In this document: positions 9,279 through 17,446 of the stretch, piece by piece
Layout: every line of letters starts with the position of its first letter
Numbering within the stretch: position 1 is the stretch's first letter
Source of the DNA: Sphingomonadales bacterium UBA2683
Lineage (GTDB): Bacteria; Pseudomonadota; Alphaproteobacteria; Sphingomonadales; Sphingomonadaceae
Length of the DNA stretch: 64,000 nucleotides
Reading direction: 5' to 3'
NCBI GenBank assembly: GCA_002354635.1
Contig: DELZ01000004.1
Span: 447,878 to 511,877, forward strand
Notes under the pieces: generated by a model
What the model saw: only the letters and a program-made list of their open reading frames with translations
Database searches by the model: none
Told to the model about the DNA's origin: nothing
Position numbers and translations under genes: made by a program

Positions 9279-10309
9279 ATTTTCAGCCATTTTTCAAATT
9301 GCTGAAATTCTATATCATTGCTGTAAGTGCAATGTAAGTGCAGATTTTCTATTTTTGTTCTCAAGCACTACGCAGGACGAAGGCAATGGGAGTCGCGCGC
9401 GATCTTAAGGGAGGGCCAAATCAGTGAGTTTTCGAAAACAAATTTGTAAGCATGAAGTTCGATTTGTTAACAGTTGGTCACCGGTTCGAATCCAACAAAT
9501 TTCACCGTTATCGATGAGCGACAGATTGAATTCGCTTTTGAATCCTCTGCCCATCTGCGGTCACTATAGTACGAAAATTTGCGAATGGATAATTTGACGC
9601 GCGTTGATGCCAACTCAATCGAAAGGTCGAGTGCAAGAGTTCGCTTTGGATTCGGTTGAACGGCTTTAGTTTAATAGCAACAGTAGGATGGGTAAGCGAG
9701 CTCTAAGAACCACCAAACGCAATGACTGATTCATCCAAAAAAAAGCGGCCACTAGATTGCCTCGAAGGATTTCCGGTCATCGATCTCCAAGGGAAGGAGA
9801 CACAATCTCTGCGTTGCCATAAGGAGCTGGAAAAATGCTTTTCATATTATATTCAATCAGTCTGAAACAACTCCTTGTGAATCTCGTATATTGGCGCTTT
9901 CCATAGGGAAGCTCGACGAATTCAACCATGCCGTGATACGTTTTTGGGAACTGTACAGTGGAAATCTGTAGCCCTGCCCCTTTGCAGATCATCCACTATC
10001 CGCGAAACTATAACACCACAGGCAGTGGACTGACATGCAACGATTGATTTCCCGCCCTGGAAGCGGTCGCACCTCGAACAAAATCGAGCTGACCACCGGA
10101 ACATCTATATTGCCACCCTATCGGTCGCCTATAGCAAAGATGAAAATGCTTCATCCAGTATCCGCCATGATGAATATTTGTTGCGGGCTATGACTGCCTT
10201 TTTAGTAGACCCTAACAAACAATGGAGTGTCGCCTAGCTTTCGCGCGACGTAGGATTGAACCGCGTCGTATATTCTCTGCGATTCAGGCGCAGCTTTTCG
10301 AATCGTCGA
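9279..10309. other. Gene-poor, decayed stretch after tRNA-Pro
   Basis: About 1 kb with no convincing gene; the short frames in it have no recognisable domains. Two small items stand out. A 10-bp direct repeat TGTAAGTGCA lies at 9322-9331 and 9333-9342 (11-bp period). A tRNA T-arm-like fragment, GGTCACCGGTTCGAATCC, lies at about 9475-9492 and is not part of a foldable tRNA. Both fit old integration events next to a tRNA gene, but no integrase is visible. Confidence 0.5.
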
Positions 10310-10450
10310 TGCGTATCTTAAACCGCCGGCGGCTTTCGAAAGCCGCCGATATGTTGCTCCATTCAAATGCAGGGTTGAACGACATTGCACTGCAACTTGG
10401 CTTTTTGTTCGCTCCGACCTTTGTCGGAGTATTTTCTCAGTTATCGCTTG
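10310..10450 (+). pseudogene. AraC-family regulator remnant
   Basis: A fragment of one reading frame encodes RRLSKAADMLLHSNAGLNDI followed by ALQLGF and APTFVGVF, the first helix-turn-helix of an AraC/XylS DNA-binding domain (A-x-x-L-L ... I-A-x-x-L-G-F). The second HTH and the N-terminal sensor domain cannot be found, and the frame continues into sequence antisense to fdsD. It was probably the regulator of a catabolic operon that has since decayed. Confidence 0.55.
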
Positions 10451-10509
10451 CTCTTTCAATATTCGAGGAAGAACCAGCGGCGATAATATCAGGTAGATCC
10501 TTTTTGATA

Positions 10510-10713
10510 TCACTGCATATTCAAGATTTTGACAGCCTTCAACGCAAAATCGTTCAACCCATCTGCCTGTGCAGCCAATATTTTGGCTTTCATCCTCGGA
10601 TCCCAATATAGTTTGATATGCTGCGCCGTCGCGGCGGCTGGGTCGCTTTCCTGCATTAAATTATCGGCAATCTGATTGGCCATGCGGACCAATGTTTCTG
10701 TCGTATCGCTCAT
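10510..10713 (-). CDS. fdsD: Formate dehydrogenase delta subunit FdsD
   Basis: This 67-aa protein begins MSDTTETLVRMANQIADNLM and contains the family's HIKLYWDPRMKAKIL core. FdsD is a small stabilising subunit of NAD-dependent molybdenum formate dehydrogenase (FdsABGD). It overlaps the fdsA stop by 4 bp (ATGA) and is the last gene of the leftward operon. The length matches family members (about 65-75 aa). Confidence 0.9.
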   Translation of the reverse strand: MSDTTETLVRMANQIADNLMQESDPAAATAQHIKLYWDPRMKAKILAAQADGLNDFALKAVKILNMQ

Positions 10714-13556
10714 TCAGCTGCCTCTATTTCGCTTGCGATGCGCCGCGATTGTTCTGACAGGGCTTCATATTCTTCCTGCCAATCGCTCGGCCCGTTGGAG
10801 GCGCTGATTTGCACAGCCGTCACCTTATATTCGGGGCAATTGGTGGCCCAATCGCTAAATTCGGTGGTAACAACATTGGCCTGTGTCGCGGGATGGTGAA
10901 ATGTCGTGTAAACCACGCCGGGCGCAACACGATCGGTTATTTCCGCGCGCAATGTCGTCTCTCCGCTGCGACTGTTCAGCTTTACCCAATCACCGGATTT
11001 CAGGCCGCGATCTTCGGCATCGGCGGGGTGGATTTCCAGCAAATCTTCAGGATGCCATGCGACATTTTCCGTCCGCCGCGTTTGTGCGCCGACATTATAG
11101 TGGCTGAGTATCCGCCCCGTGGTTAGCAACAGGGGAAAGCGCGGGCCGGTTTTTTCATCCGTCGGCACATAATCAGTGACGATAAATTTGCCCTTGCCGC
11201 GCACAAAGCCATCCACATGCATGATCGGCGAACCATCTGGCGCAGCATCATTAACAGGCCATTGCAAAGAGCCTTCCTCATCCAGCTTATCAAAGCTGAC
11301 ACCGGCAAAGCTGGGGGTAAGCCGCGAAATCTCGTCCATTATTTCAGATGGATGGCTATAATCCCAATCCAGCCCCATGGCCCGCGCCAGCTGCTGCGTG
11401 ACCTGCCAATCTTCCATGCCATTTATCGGCGTCATCACCTTGCGCACCATCTGTATCCGCCGCTCGGCATTGGTGAAAGTGCCGTCTTTTTCAAGGAAGG
11501 TCGAACCGGGCAGGAATATATGCGCATAATTGGCGGTTTCATTCAGGAAAAGATCATGGACAATCACACATTCCATCGCTGCCAAACCTGCTGACACATG
11601 TTTGGTATTGGGATCGGATTGCAAAATATCCTCCCCCTGCACATAAAGCGCCTTAAACGTGCCATCGACAGCAGCGTCGAGCATATTGGGAATACGCAGG
11701 CCAGGTTCAGGATCGAGCGTCACGGCCCAATCATCCTCAAACAGCGCCCTTGCGTCACCATCGCTAATATGGCGATAGCCGGAAAGCTCATGCGGAAAGC
11801 TGCCCATATCACATGCGCCCTGCACATTATTTTGGCCACGAAGCGGGTTTACGCCCACGCCGCGCCGCCCGACATTGCCCGTCGCCATGGCGAGGTTGGC
11901 AATTGCCATTACGGTCGAGCTGCCCTGGCTATGTTCGGTCACGCCCAGTCCATAATAAATGGCGCCATTGCCGCCGCTGGCAAATAGCCGCGCCGCCGCG
12001 CGCAATTCATCCGCCGCAATCATAGTGACTGGCTCGAGTGTTTCGGGTGCATTGCGCTTGTCCGATACAAATTCGGCCCAATGGCTATATTCATCCCAGT
12101 CGCACCGCTCGCGGATAAAATCCTCATCCGCCAATCCTTCGGTGACAATCACATGCGCCATGGCAGTCAGCACCGCGACATTTGTGCCGGGGCGCAGCGG
12201 CAAATGATGGTCTGCCTCAATATGCGGTGAACGGACAAGATCGGTTTTGCGCGGATCGATAACTATAAGCTTCGCGCCCGCCCTTAAACGGCGTTTCATC
12301 CGCGAGGCAAATACTGGATGGGCATCTGTGGGATTTGCGCCAATAACCAAAATGACATCGCTGTCATCCACGCTATCAAAATCTTGCGTGCCTGCGCTCG
12401 TGCCGAAAGTGTTTTTCAATCCAAAGCCTGTCGGCGAATGGCAAACCCGCGCGCATGTATCGACATTATTATTGCCAAAGCCTGCACGGATAAGCTTTTG
12501 CACAAGAAATGTTTCTTCATTGGTGCAACGGCTGGAGGTGATGCCGCCTAGAGCATTTTTGCCATATTTTTCGCTAATCCGCTTCAACTCGGACGCCGCA
12601 TAGGCAAAGGCTTCGCCCCATTCCACCTCTTTCCACGGTTCGTCGATAGAGGCGCGGATCATCGGCTTTGTTATTCGCTCCTGATGCTGCGCATAGCCCC
12701 ATGCAAAACGGCCTTTGACACAGCTATGTCCGTGATTGGCCTTTCCTTCCTTCCACGGAACCATGCGCACCAGCTGCTCCCCGCGCATTTCGGCGCGGAA
12801 AGTGCAGCCCACGCCGCAATAGGCGCAAGTGGTGATGACGCTGCGTTCGGGCGTGCCGATTTCAACGACATTTTTCTCAATCAATGTTTCGGTCGGACAG
12901 GCCTGCACACAAGCGCCGCAGGAAACACATTCGCTGCTGAGAAAATCATCGCTGGCCAGCCCTGCCGAGATTTTGGAATCAAAGCCGCGCCCTTCCATGG
13001 TCAGCGCCAATGTGCCCTGCACTTCATCGCACGCGCGGACACAGCGCGAGCAAGCAATGCATTTGCTGGGGTCATAATCAAAATAGGGGTTGGACGTGTC
13101 TTTCTCCTGCCCCATATGCGTCGCGTCCGCCCCATAGCGCACATTGCGCAGACCAACGGCGCCTGCCTGATCCTGAAGTTCGCAATCGCCATTGGCCGCG
13201 CAGGTCAGGCAATCTAGCGGATGATCGCTAATATAAAGCTCCATCACGCCTTTGCGTAATTTTTGCAGCATGGGCGTTTGCGTTTTAACGGTCATGCCTT
13301 CCTCCGCGGGCGTGGTGCAGCTGGCCGGTGTGCCGCGCCGTCCGTCAATTTCCACCAGACAAAGGCGGCAGGAACCAAAGCTTTCAAGGCTATCTGTCGC
13401 GCATAGCTTGGGAATATCCGTGCCCTGCTCCGCTGCTGCGCGCATGATGCTGCTGCCTTCGGGCACGCTCACTTCGCGGCCATCAATGGTCAATATCACC
13501 ATTTTTTCGCTGTTCGAGGGCGGCGTGCCAAAATCCTTTTGTGGTTCATAAGTCAT
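10710..13556 (-). CDS. fdsA: NAD-dependent formate dehydrogenase alpha (molybdopterin) subunit FdsA
   Basis: This 948-aa cytoplasmic catalytic subunit oxidises formate to CO2. The N-terminal NuoG-like part holds a [2Fe-2S] site (FGSCRLCLVEIDGRRG) and several [4Fe-4S] sites (CLTCAANGDCELQ, CIACSRCVRACDE, CVSCGACVQACPTETL). The molybdopterin domain starts with CAYCGVGCTFR. The metal ligand and proton relay lie in DTCARVCHSPTGFG: it is a cysteine, not selenocysteine, with the adjacent His. The C-terminal MGD-binding domain includes HPATQANVVTTEFSD. I chose ATG 13556 because it overlaps the mobA stop (ATGA), the coupling seen throughout this operon. Confidence 0.93.
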   Translation of the reverse strand: MTYEPQKDFGTPPSNSEKMVILTIDGREVSVPEGSSIMRAAAEQGTDIPKLCATDSLESFGSCRLCLVEIDGRRGTPASCTTPAEEGMTVKTQTPMLQKLRKGVMELYISDHPLDCLTCAANGDCELQDQAGAVGLRNVRYGADATHMGQEKDTSNPYFDYDPSKCIACSRCVRACDEVQGTLALTMEGRGFDSKISAGLASDDFLSSECVSCGACVQACPTETLIEKNVVEIGTPERSVITTCAYCGVGCTFRAEMRGEQLVRMVPWKEGKANHGHSCVKGRFAWGYAQHQERITKPMIRASIDEPWKEVEWGEAFAYAASELKRISEKYGKNALGGITSSRCTNEETFLVQKLIRAGFGNNNVDTCARVCHSPTGFGLKNTFGTSAGTQDFDSVDDSDVILVIGANPTDAHPVFASRMKRRLRAGAKLIVIDPRKTDLVRSPHIEADHHLPLRPGTNVAVLTAMAHVIVTEGLADEDFIRERCDWDEYSHWAEFVSDKRNAPETLEPVTMIAADELRAAARLFASGGNGAIYYGLGVTEHSQGSSTVMAIANLAMATGNVGRRGVGVNPLRGQNNVQGACDMGSFPHELSGYRHISDGDARALFEDDWAVTLDPEPGLRIPNMLDAAVDGTFKALYVQGEDILQSDPNTKHVSAGLAAMECVIVHDLFLNETANYAHIFLPGSTFLEKDGTFTNAERRIQMVRKVMTPINGMEDWQVTQQLARAMGLDWDYSHPSEIMDEISRLTPSFAGVSFDKLDEEGSLQWPVNDAAPDGSPIMHVDGFVRGKGKFIVTDYVPTDEKTGPRFPLLLTTGRILSHYNVGAQTRRTENVAWHPEDLLEIHPADAEDRGLKSGDWVKLNSRSGETTLRAEITDRVAPGVVYTTFHHPATQANVVTTEFSDWATNCPEYKVTAVQISASNGPSDWQEEYEALSEQSRRIASEIEAAE

Positions 13557-14080
13557 TGTTTTTTCTCCCACTCGGAAAGATCGGCAGCGCTGTTTATATT
13601 GGCGGGCGGAGTGTCCAGCTCCACCGCGCGCGCGCCGATCTTGGAAATATAATTTAACATGCTGTGGCGTTCTTGGCTCGCCAATAATTTATCCAACGCC
13701 TCAAGCACACTCACCGGCCAAAGCCCGATAATCGGCTGTGACTTTATATAGCCGGGCGCAGGGGACAAAATCGCCGCCAGATTTTCCGGCAGGCCGATAT
13801 TATCCACGCCGACACTAAGCACATATTCATGCCCCGCATTGGCCGCAAAATTAAGCGCGCCCGCCAGACCGGTCAGCGGCCCCATATTGGGCGCTGGACG
13901 ATCAGTAATTGCTGGCCAATCACCATATGCCCGCCCTGCCACAGCCATTGCATCGACTTGGCCTGAAATAGCCGCCGCCACATGGGCAATTAAGGGCTGG
14001 CCCAAATAAAGCGCCTCGGCCTTGTCACTGCCAAAACGGCTGGATTTTCCGCCTGCCAATATGACGCCCAAAATGCTCAT
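13553..14080 (-). CDS. mobA: Molybdenum cofactor guanylyltransferase MobA
   Basis: This 175-aa protein has the nucleotidyltransferase signature GVILAGGKSSRFGSDKAEAL at its N-terminus, plus NMGPLTGLAGALN and SVGVDNIGLPENL. It attaches GMP to molybdopterin to make the MGD cofactor needed by FdsA. It overlaps fdhD upstream and fdsA downstream by 4 bp each, so the operon makes its own cofactor tailoring enzyme. It is slightly shorter than E. coli MobA (194 aa). Confidence 0.9.
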   Translation of the reverse strand: MSILGVILAGGKSSRFGSDKAEALYLGQPLIAHVAAAISGQVDAMAVAGRAYGDWPAITDRPAPNMGPLTGLAGALNFAANAGHEYVLSVGVDNIGLPENLAAILSPAPGYIKSQPIIGLWPVSVLEALDKLLASQERHSMLNYISKIGARAVELDTPPANINSAADLSEWEKKQ

Positions 14081-14880
14081 GCAAACAAGCCCTTTGGATC
14101 ATGGACAAGCAACATGCTGTCGCTGCGAGCCAAGGCACATAAGGTTAGCCCCGCGGCCTTTGCCCGCTGCGCCGCAAGGCTGGTCGGCGCAGATATTGTC
14201 ACCAACATTGCCCCGCCAGAGCGCACCGTTTTTTCCACCAGTTCAAAACTGCAACGGGCGCTCAGCAGTATAAACCCGTCGCCCATGCTGCGTCCTGCAA
14301 CAGCCATTGCGCCAATTAGCTTGTCGAGCGCATTATGCCGCCCGACATCTTCGCGTAGGCAGATGACTTCACCATCAGCACAACAAAATGCCGCGCTGTG
14401 GGCCGCGCCTGTCTCTTGGTTCAAATATTGCTTTTCGGGCAATGCCGCCAAGGCTTTGGCAATCGCCTCGCGCTTTGTCATAATTGACGCGGTCACTTGC
14501 GGCAAGGATCGCAGCGCCTCTTCAATGCTCTCCACCCCGCATAGGCCGCAGCTGCTGTCAGAAACCCGCGTGCGGGCGCGGGCAAAAATCGCCTCACGCG
14601 CTTCCTCCGGCAATGTCGCCCGGACAATATAGCCGCCATCCAGCTTTGCCACATCCACTTGGCTCACTTGGTCTGCACTACTCACCAGCCCTTCGGCGAC
14701 CGCATGGCCAATGGCAAATTCTTCTAAATCAGTCGGCGTCGCCATCATCACCGCATAGCCTAAGCCGCAATAATCCAGCGCAATGGGCACTTCCAAAGCA
14801 AGGGCGCGGTCAAGCTTTGCATCGCCGCCGCCATTTAGCGCGATACGCCGCAGCGATATATTGTGGTAGCCTTGGCTCAT
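14077..14880 (-). CDS. fdhD: Formate dehydrogenase accessory sulfurtransferase FdhD (FdsC)
   Basis: This 267-aa protein inserts sulfur into the molybdenum cofactor before it is loaded into FdsA. Family marks: GLGYAVMMATPTDLEEFAIG near the N-terminus, the double-cysteine loop SSCGLCGVES that carries persulfide, and LREDVGRHNALDKLIGA. It lies in the fds operon between fdsB and mobA, as in Cupriavidus and Rhodobacter fds operons (where it is named fdsC), and overlaps both neighbours by 4 bp. Confidence 0.92.
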   Translation of the reverse strand: MSQGYHNISLRRIALNGGGDAKLDRALALEVPIALDYCGLGYAVMMATPTDLEEFAIGHAVAEGLVSSADQVSQVDVAKLDGGYIVRATLPEEAREAIFARARTRVSDSSCGLCGVESIEEALRSLPQVTASIMTKREAIAKALAALPEKQYLNQETGAAHSAAFCCADGEVICLREDVGRHNALDKLIGAMAVAGRSMGDGFILLSARCSFELVEKTVRSGGAMLVTISAPTSLAAQRAKAAGLTLCALARSDSMLLVHDPKGLFA

Positions 14881-16352
14881 GGCTTTGGCATTCCGAATTC
14901 TTCGGGCCAGTGATTGATCGCACTCATCACCGGATAGGGCGTAAATCCGCCCAAGGCGCAGAGTGAGCCATATTTCATCATCTCTGACAAATCGCGGATC
15001 AGCTCAATATTCTCAGCGATATTTTCGCCCGCTATTATCCGGTCCAACGTCTCCATGCCGCGCGTGCTGCCCAGGCGGCAGGGCGTGCATTTGCCGCAGC
15101 TTTCCACTGCACAAAATTCCATCGCAAAGCGCGCCATCGCCGCCATGTCTGCACTATCATCAAACACAGTAATGCCCGCATGACCGATCAGCGCATTGGC
15201 CTCTGTAAAAGCCTCATAATCAAAGGGCAGATCAAATTGATCCGGCGCAATATAAGCGCCCAATGGCCCGCCCACTTGCACCGCCTTTACCGGCCTGCCC
15301 GATGCTGTTCCGCCGCCAATATCATTCACCAGCTCGCCTAATGTCATGCCAAAGGCAATTTCAAACAGGCCGCCATTTTTTATATTTCCGGCCAGTTGCA
15401 CCGGCATTGTCCCTTTGGAACGGCCCATGCCATAGGCAGCATAGGCCGCGCCGCCTTGCGTCATAATCCACGGCACAGCGGCCAAGGTCAGCACATTATT
15501 CACCACAGTGGGCTTGCCAAATAATCCTTCGAGGGCGGGCAAAGGCGGCTTGGCACGCACCTCTCCACGCTTGCCCTCCAGACTGTTCAGCAGGCTGGTT
15601 TCTTCCCCGCATACATAAGCCCCTGCCCCCACGCGCACTTCCATTACAAAGGGCGCTATCAAATGCGCACAAGCCTTTATCGCAGCATTCATTTTGACAA
15701 TAGCGTGCGGATATTCACTGCGCAGATAGACAAAACCCTTATCCGCGCCAACGGCATGGCCCGCAATCGCCATGCCCTCGATCAGCATAAACGGATCGCC
15801 TTCCATCACCATGCGATCGGCAAAGGTCGCGCTATCGCCTTCATCCGCATTGCAAACAATATATTTCTGAGGTCCATCGCCCCCCGCCACGGTACGCCAT
15901 TTTATGCCTGCGGGAAATCCCGCCCCGCCGCGCCCACGCAGACCGCTGTCGATCAACATTTCGATAATAGCATCCGGCCCGATTTGCTTGGCTTTGATCA
16001 GTCCAGCCCAGCCTCCGCTGGCTTCATAATCGGAAAGTGACAGGGGCCGCGTTTTGCCTGCCCGCGCAAAGGTGAGCCTTTGTTGCCGGGCGATAAAGGG
16101 ATGCTCCTCAATCGGGCCAATATATAATCTATCCGCCTTGCCCGCAATAATCTCCGCAACATCATCCGCCGCCACCGGGCCATAGCCAATGCCGCCGGTA
16201 TCAACCATAGGCTCCAGCCATTGCATGCCCCAGCTAGACACGCGCTTGACGGCAAATCCAGCTTTCTCAAAGGCGGCGGCGACATCATCCGCCCCACAGG
16301 CAAGGGCGGCGGCATCGTCGGAAATGCAAATGACGCTATTTTTGTCGATCAT
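14877..16352 (-). CDS. fdsB: NAD-dependent formate dehydrogenase beta subunit FdsB (NuoF-like)
   Basis: This 491-aa diaphorase subunit passes electrons from FdsA and FdsG to NAD+. The N-terminal about 100 residues are thioredoxin-like. The NuoF part follows, with the NADH/FMN-binding glycine motif LRGRGGAGFPAGIKWR and IVCNADEGDSATF. The C-terminal SLBB region ends in the [4Fe-4S] motif ESCGKCTPCRLGSTR. I chose ATG 16352 (MIDKNSV) because it overlaps the fdsG stop by 4 bp; the longer frame upstream is antiparallel fdsG sequence, not conserved. Confidence 0.92.
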   Translation of the reverse strand: MIDKNSVICISDDAAALACGADDVAAAFEKAGFAVKRVSSWGMQWLEPMVDTGGIGYGPVAADDVAEIIAGKADRLYIGPIEEHPFIARQQRLTFARAGKTRPLSLSDYEASGGWAGLIKAKQIGPDAIIEMLIDSGLRGRGGAGFPAGIKWRTVAGGDGPQKYIVCNADEGDSATFADRMVMEGDPFMLIEGMAIAGHAVGADKGFVYLRSEYPHAIVKMNAAIKACAHLIAPFVMEVRVGAGAYVCGEETSLLNSLEGKRGEVRAKPPLPALEGLFGKPTVVNNVLTLAAVPWIMTQGGAAYAAYGMGRSKGTMPVQLAGNIKNGGLFEIAFGMTLGELVNDIGGGTASGRPVKAVQVGGPLGAYIAPDQFDLPFDYEAFTEANALIGHAGITVFDDSADMAAMARFAMEFCAVESCGKCTPCRLGSTRGMETLDRIIAGENIAENIELIRDLSEMMKYGSLCALGGFTPYPVMSAINHWPEEFGMPKP

Positions 16353-16774
16353 AGCTCCGCCACCAATTTCGCCGCTTTTTCTTTGGTCAGCCGTGCATAA
16401 ACTTTGCCACCCACCATCGCTGCGGGGCCCACTGAACAAAGCCCCAGACAATAAACCGGCTCAATCTTCACTCGATCCCCAGCTGCCGTTTCCATGACCC
16501 CAACAAGCTGTTCCACACCGCGCGCTTTGCAAGCCTCTGCGCGGCATAATTTCAGCGCAGGGCGATCTTCCGCCTCTTTGCGAAAATCATGATAAAAGCT
16601 GACAACGCCATAAACTTCCGCGCGCGTCAGGTTAAGCAGACCTGCAATCTCACGGATCGCATCCTCGCTAATATGGCCAAATTCCGCCTGCACATCATGC
16701 AATATAGGCAATAATGGCCCTTCAGCGTTTTTAAGACGCTCAACTATTGCAAGGATATTCTTTGATTGGTTCAT
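16349..16774 (-). CDS. fdsG: NAD-dependent formate dehydrogenase gamma subunit FdsG (NuoE-like)
   Basis: This 141-aa thioredoxin-fold [2Fe-2S] protein has conserved cysteines in LKLCRAEACKARG and VYCLGLCSVGPAAMVGG, the NuoE arrangement. An N-terminal helical domain (LLPILHDVQAEFGHISEDAI) precedes it. It relays electrons within the FdsABG complex. I took ATG 16774; a TTG 15 nt upstream is possible. It is the first gene of the fds operon and follows the DUF4863 gene after about 165 bp, in the same direction as the box genes. Confidence 0.9.
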   Translation of the reverse strand: MNQSKNILAIVERLKNAEGPLLPILHDVQAEFGHISEDAIREIAGLLNLTRAEVYGVVSFYHDFRKEAEDRPALKLCRAEACKARGVEQLVGVMETAAGDRVKIEPVYCLGLCSVGPAAMVGGKVYARLTKEKAAKLVAEL

Positions 16775-16938
16775 AACTATTTTTATCAATTCAATGCCGA
16801 AAACAAATTGTTGAAAAAGCGAATAAAAATTTCCACCATTTTGTTAACGTGAGCACCACCAATCGTCCAAGCCGAACTCGAACATTCAGACCGGCATGAT
16901 TTGTGCGCCTACGGGCCTGATAGATCAGGCGCGAAATA

Positions 16939-17421
16939 TTATTGAACCGTAAAATCGATCGCGCCTTCAGGCAATAAGTACAGAATAATAGCCTTACCCC
17001 CGCTGACCGTGGGGCTGTGAGAAGTCTTAGGAGGATACACCATCCAACCAGCGCCCTTGCCATCAAATTCGGCGGTTTCGTCAATCGGCATGATAAGGTC
17101 GATTTCTCCATTAGTATGTGTATGATGCGGCCCGGCAAGGCTTTCCATTTCAACGACATCGACGGAAAAGCGATGGGTTTCATCACCGGCATGAACCGGG
17201 CGGCCGTATTTGATGCCGCCTGCCTCGCGCTCACAAAGCCAGCCTTCGGTAATGCCTTGGTGACAAAGCGAGGTGGCGACAGTGAACCAATCTCCACCTA
17301 CAGGAAATTGCGAATTTAGTTCTGCTTCCAAACTATCCTCTAGGGGCTTTCCAGCGATAGCACTGGTGACAATAGCAATATGTTTGACAAAATTCTGCGG
17401 GGTTTGGGGATGTTTGCTCAT
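16939..17421 (-). CDS. DUF4863 / 4-hydroxylaminobenzoate lyase-type (PnbB-like) protein
   Basis: This 160-aa protein is of the family once called DUF4863, which contains the 4-hydroxylaminobenzoate lyase PnbB. Visible marks: an FPVGGDWFTVATSLCHQGIT core, WLCEREAGGIKYGRPVHAG, and PHHTHTNGEIDLIMPID, a cupin-like strand with histidines that may bind a metal. It is preceded by GGAAGGA. No nitroarene genes are nearby; the gene sits at the end of the box operon, so its substrate here is probably a box intermediate or by-product rather than hydroxylaminobenzoate. That role is inference. Confidence 0.7.
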   Translation of the reverse strand: MSKHPQTPQNFVKHIAIVTSAIAGKPLEDSLEAELNSQFPVGGDWFTVATSLCHQGITEGWLCEREAGGIKYGRPVHAGDETHRFSVDVVEMESLAGPHHTHTNGEIDLIMPIDETAEFDGKGAGWMVYPPKTSHSPTVSGGKAIILYLLPEGAIDFTVQ

Positions 17422-17446
17422 GCGTTAATCCTTCCGGTTGATATTT

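Noticed and set aside
9279..10309. Integrase gene beside tRNA-Pro
   Set aside because: No frame contains the R-H-R-Y residues of a tyrosine integrase; if one existed here it has been lost.
12400..12500. Possible selenocysteine at the formate dehydrogenase active site
   Set aside because: The codon in the ARVCHSPTG motif is cysteine; there is no in-frame TGA and no sign of a SECIS element.
16791..17297. 168-codon leftward frame overlapping the DUF4863 gene
   Set aside because: Same strand but different frame; the DUF4863 frame carries the conserved motifs and a ribosome site.
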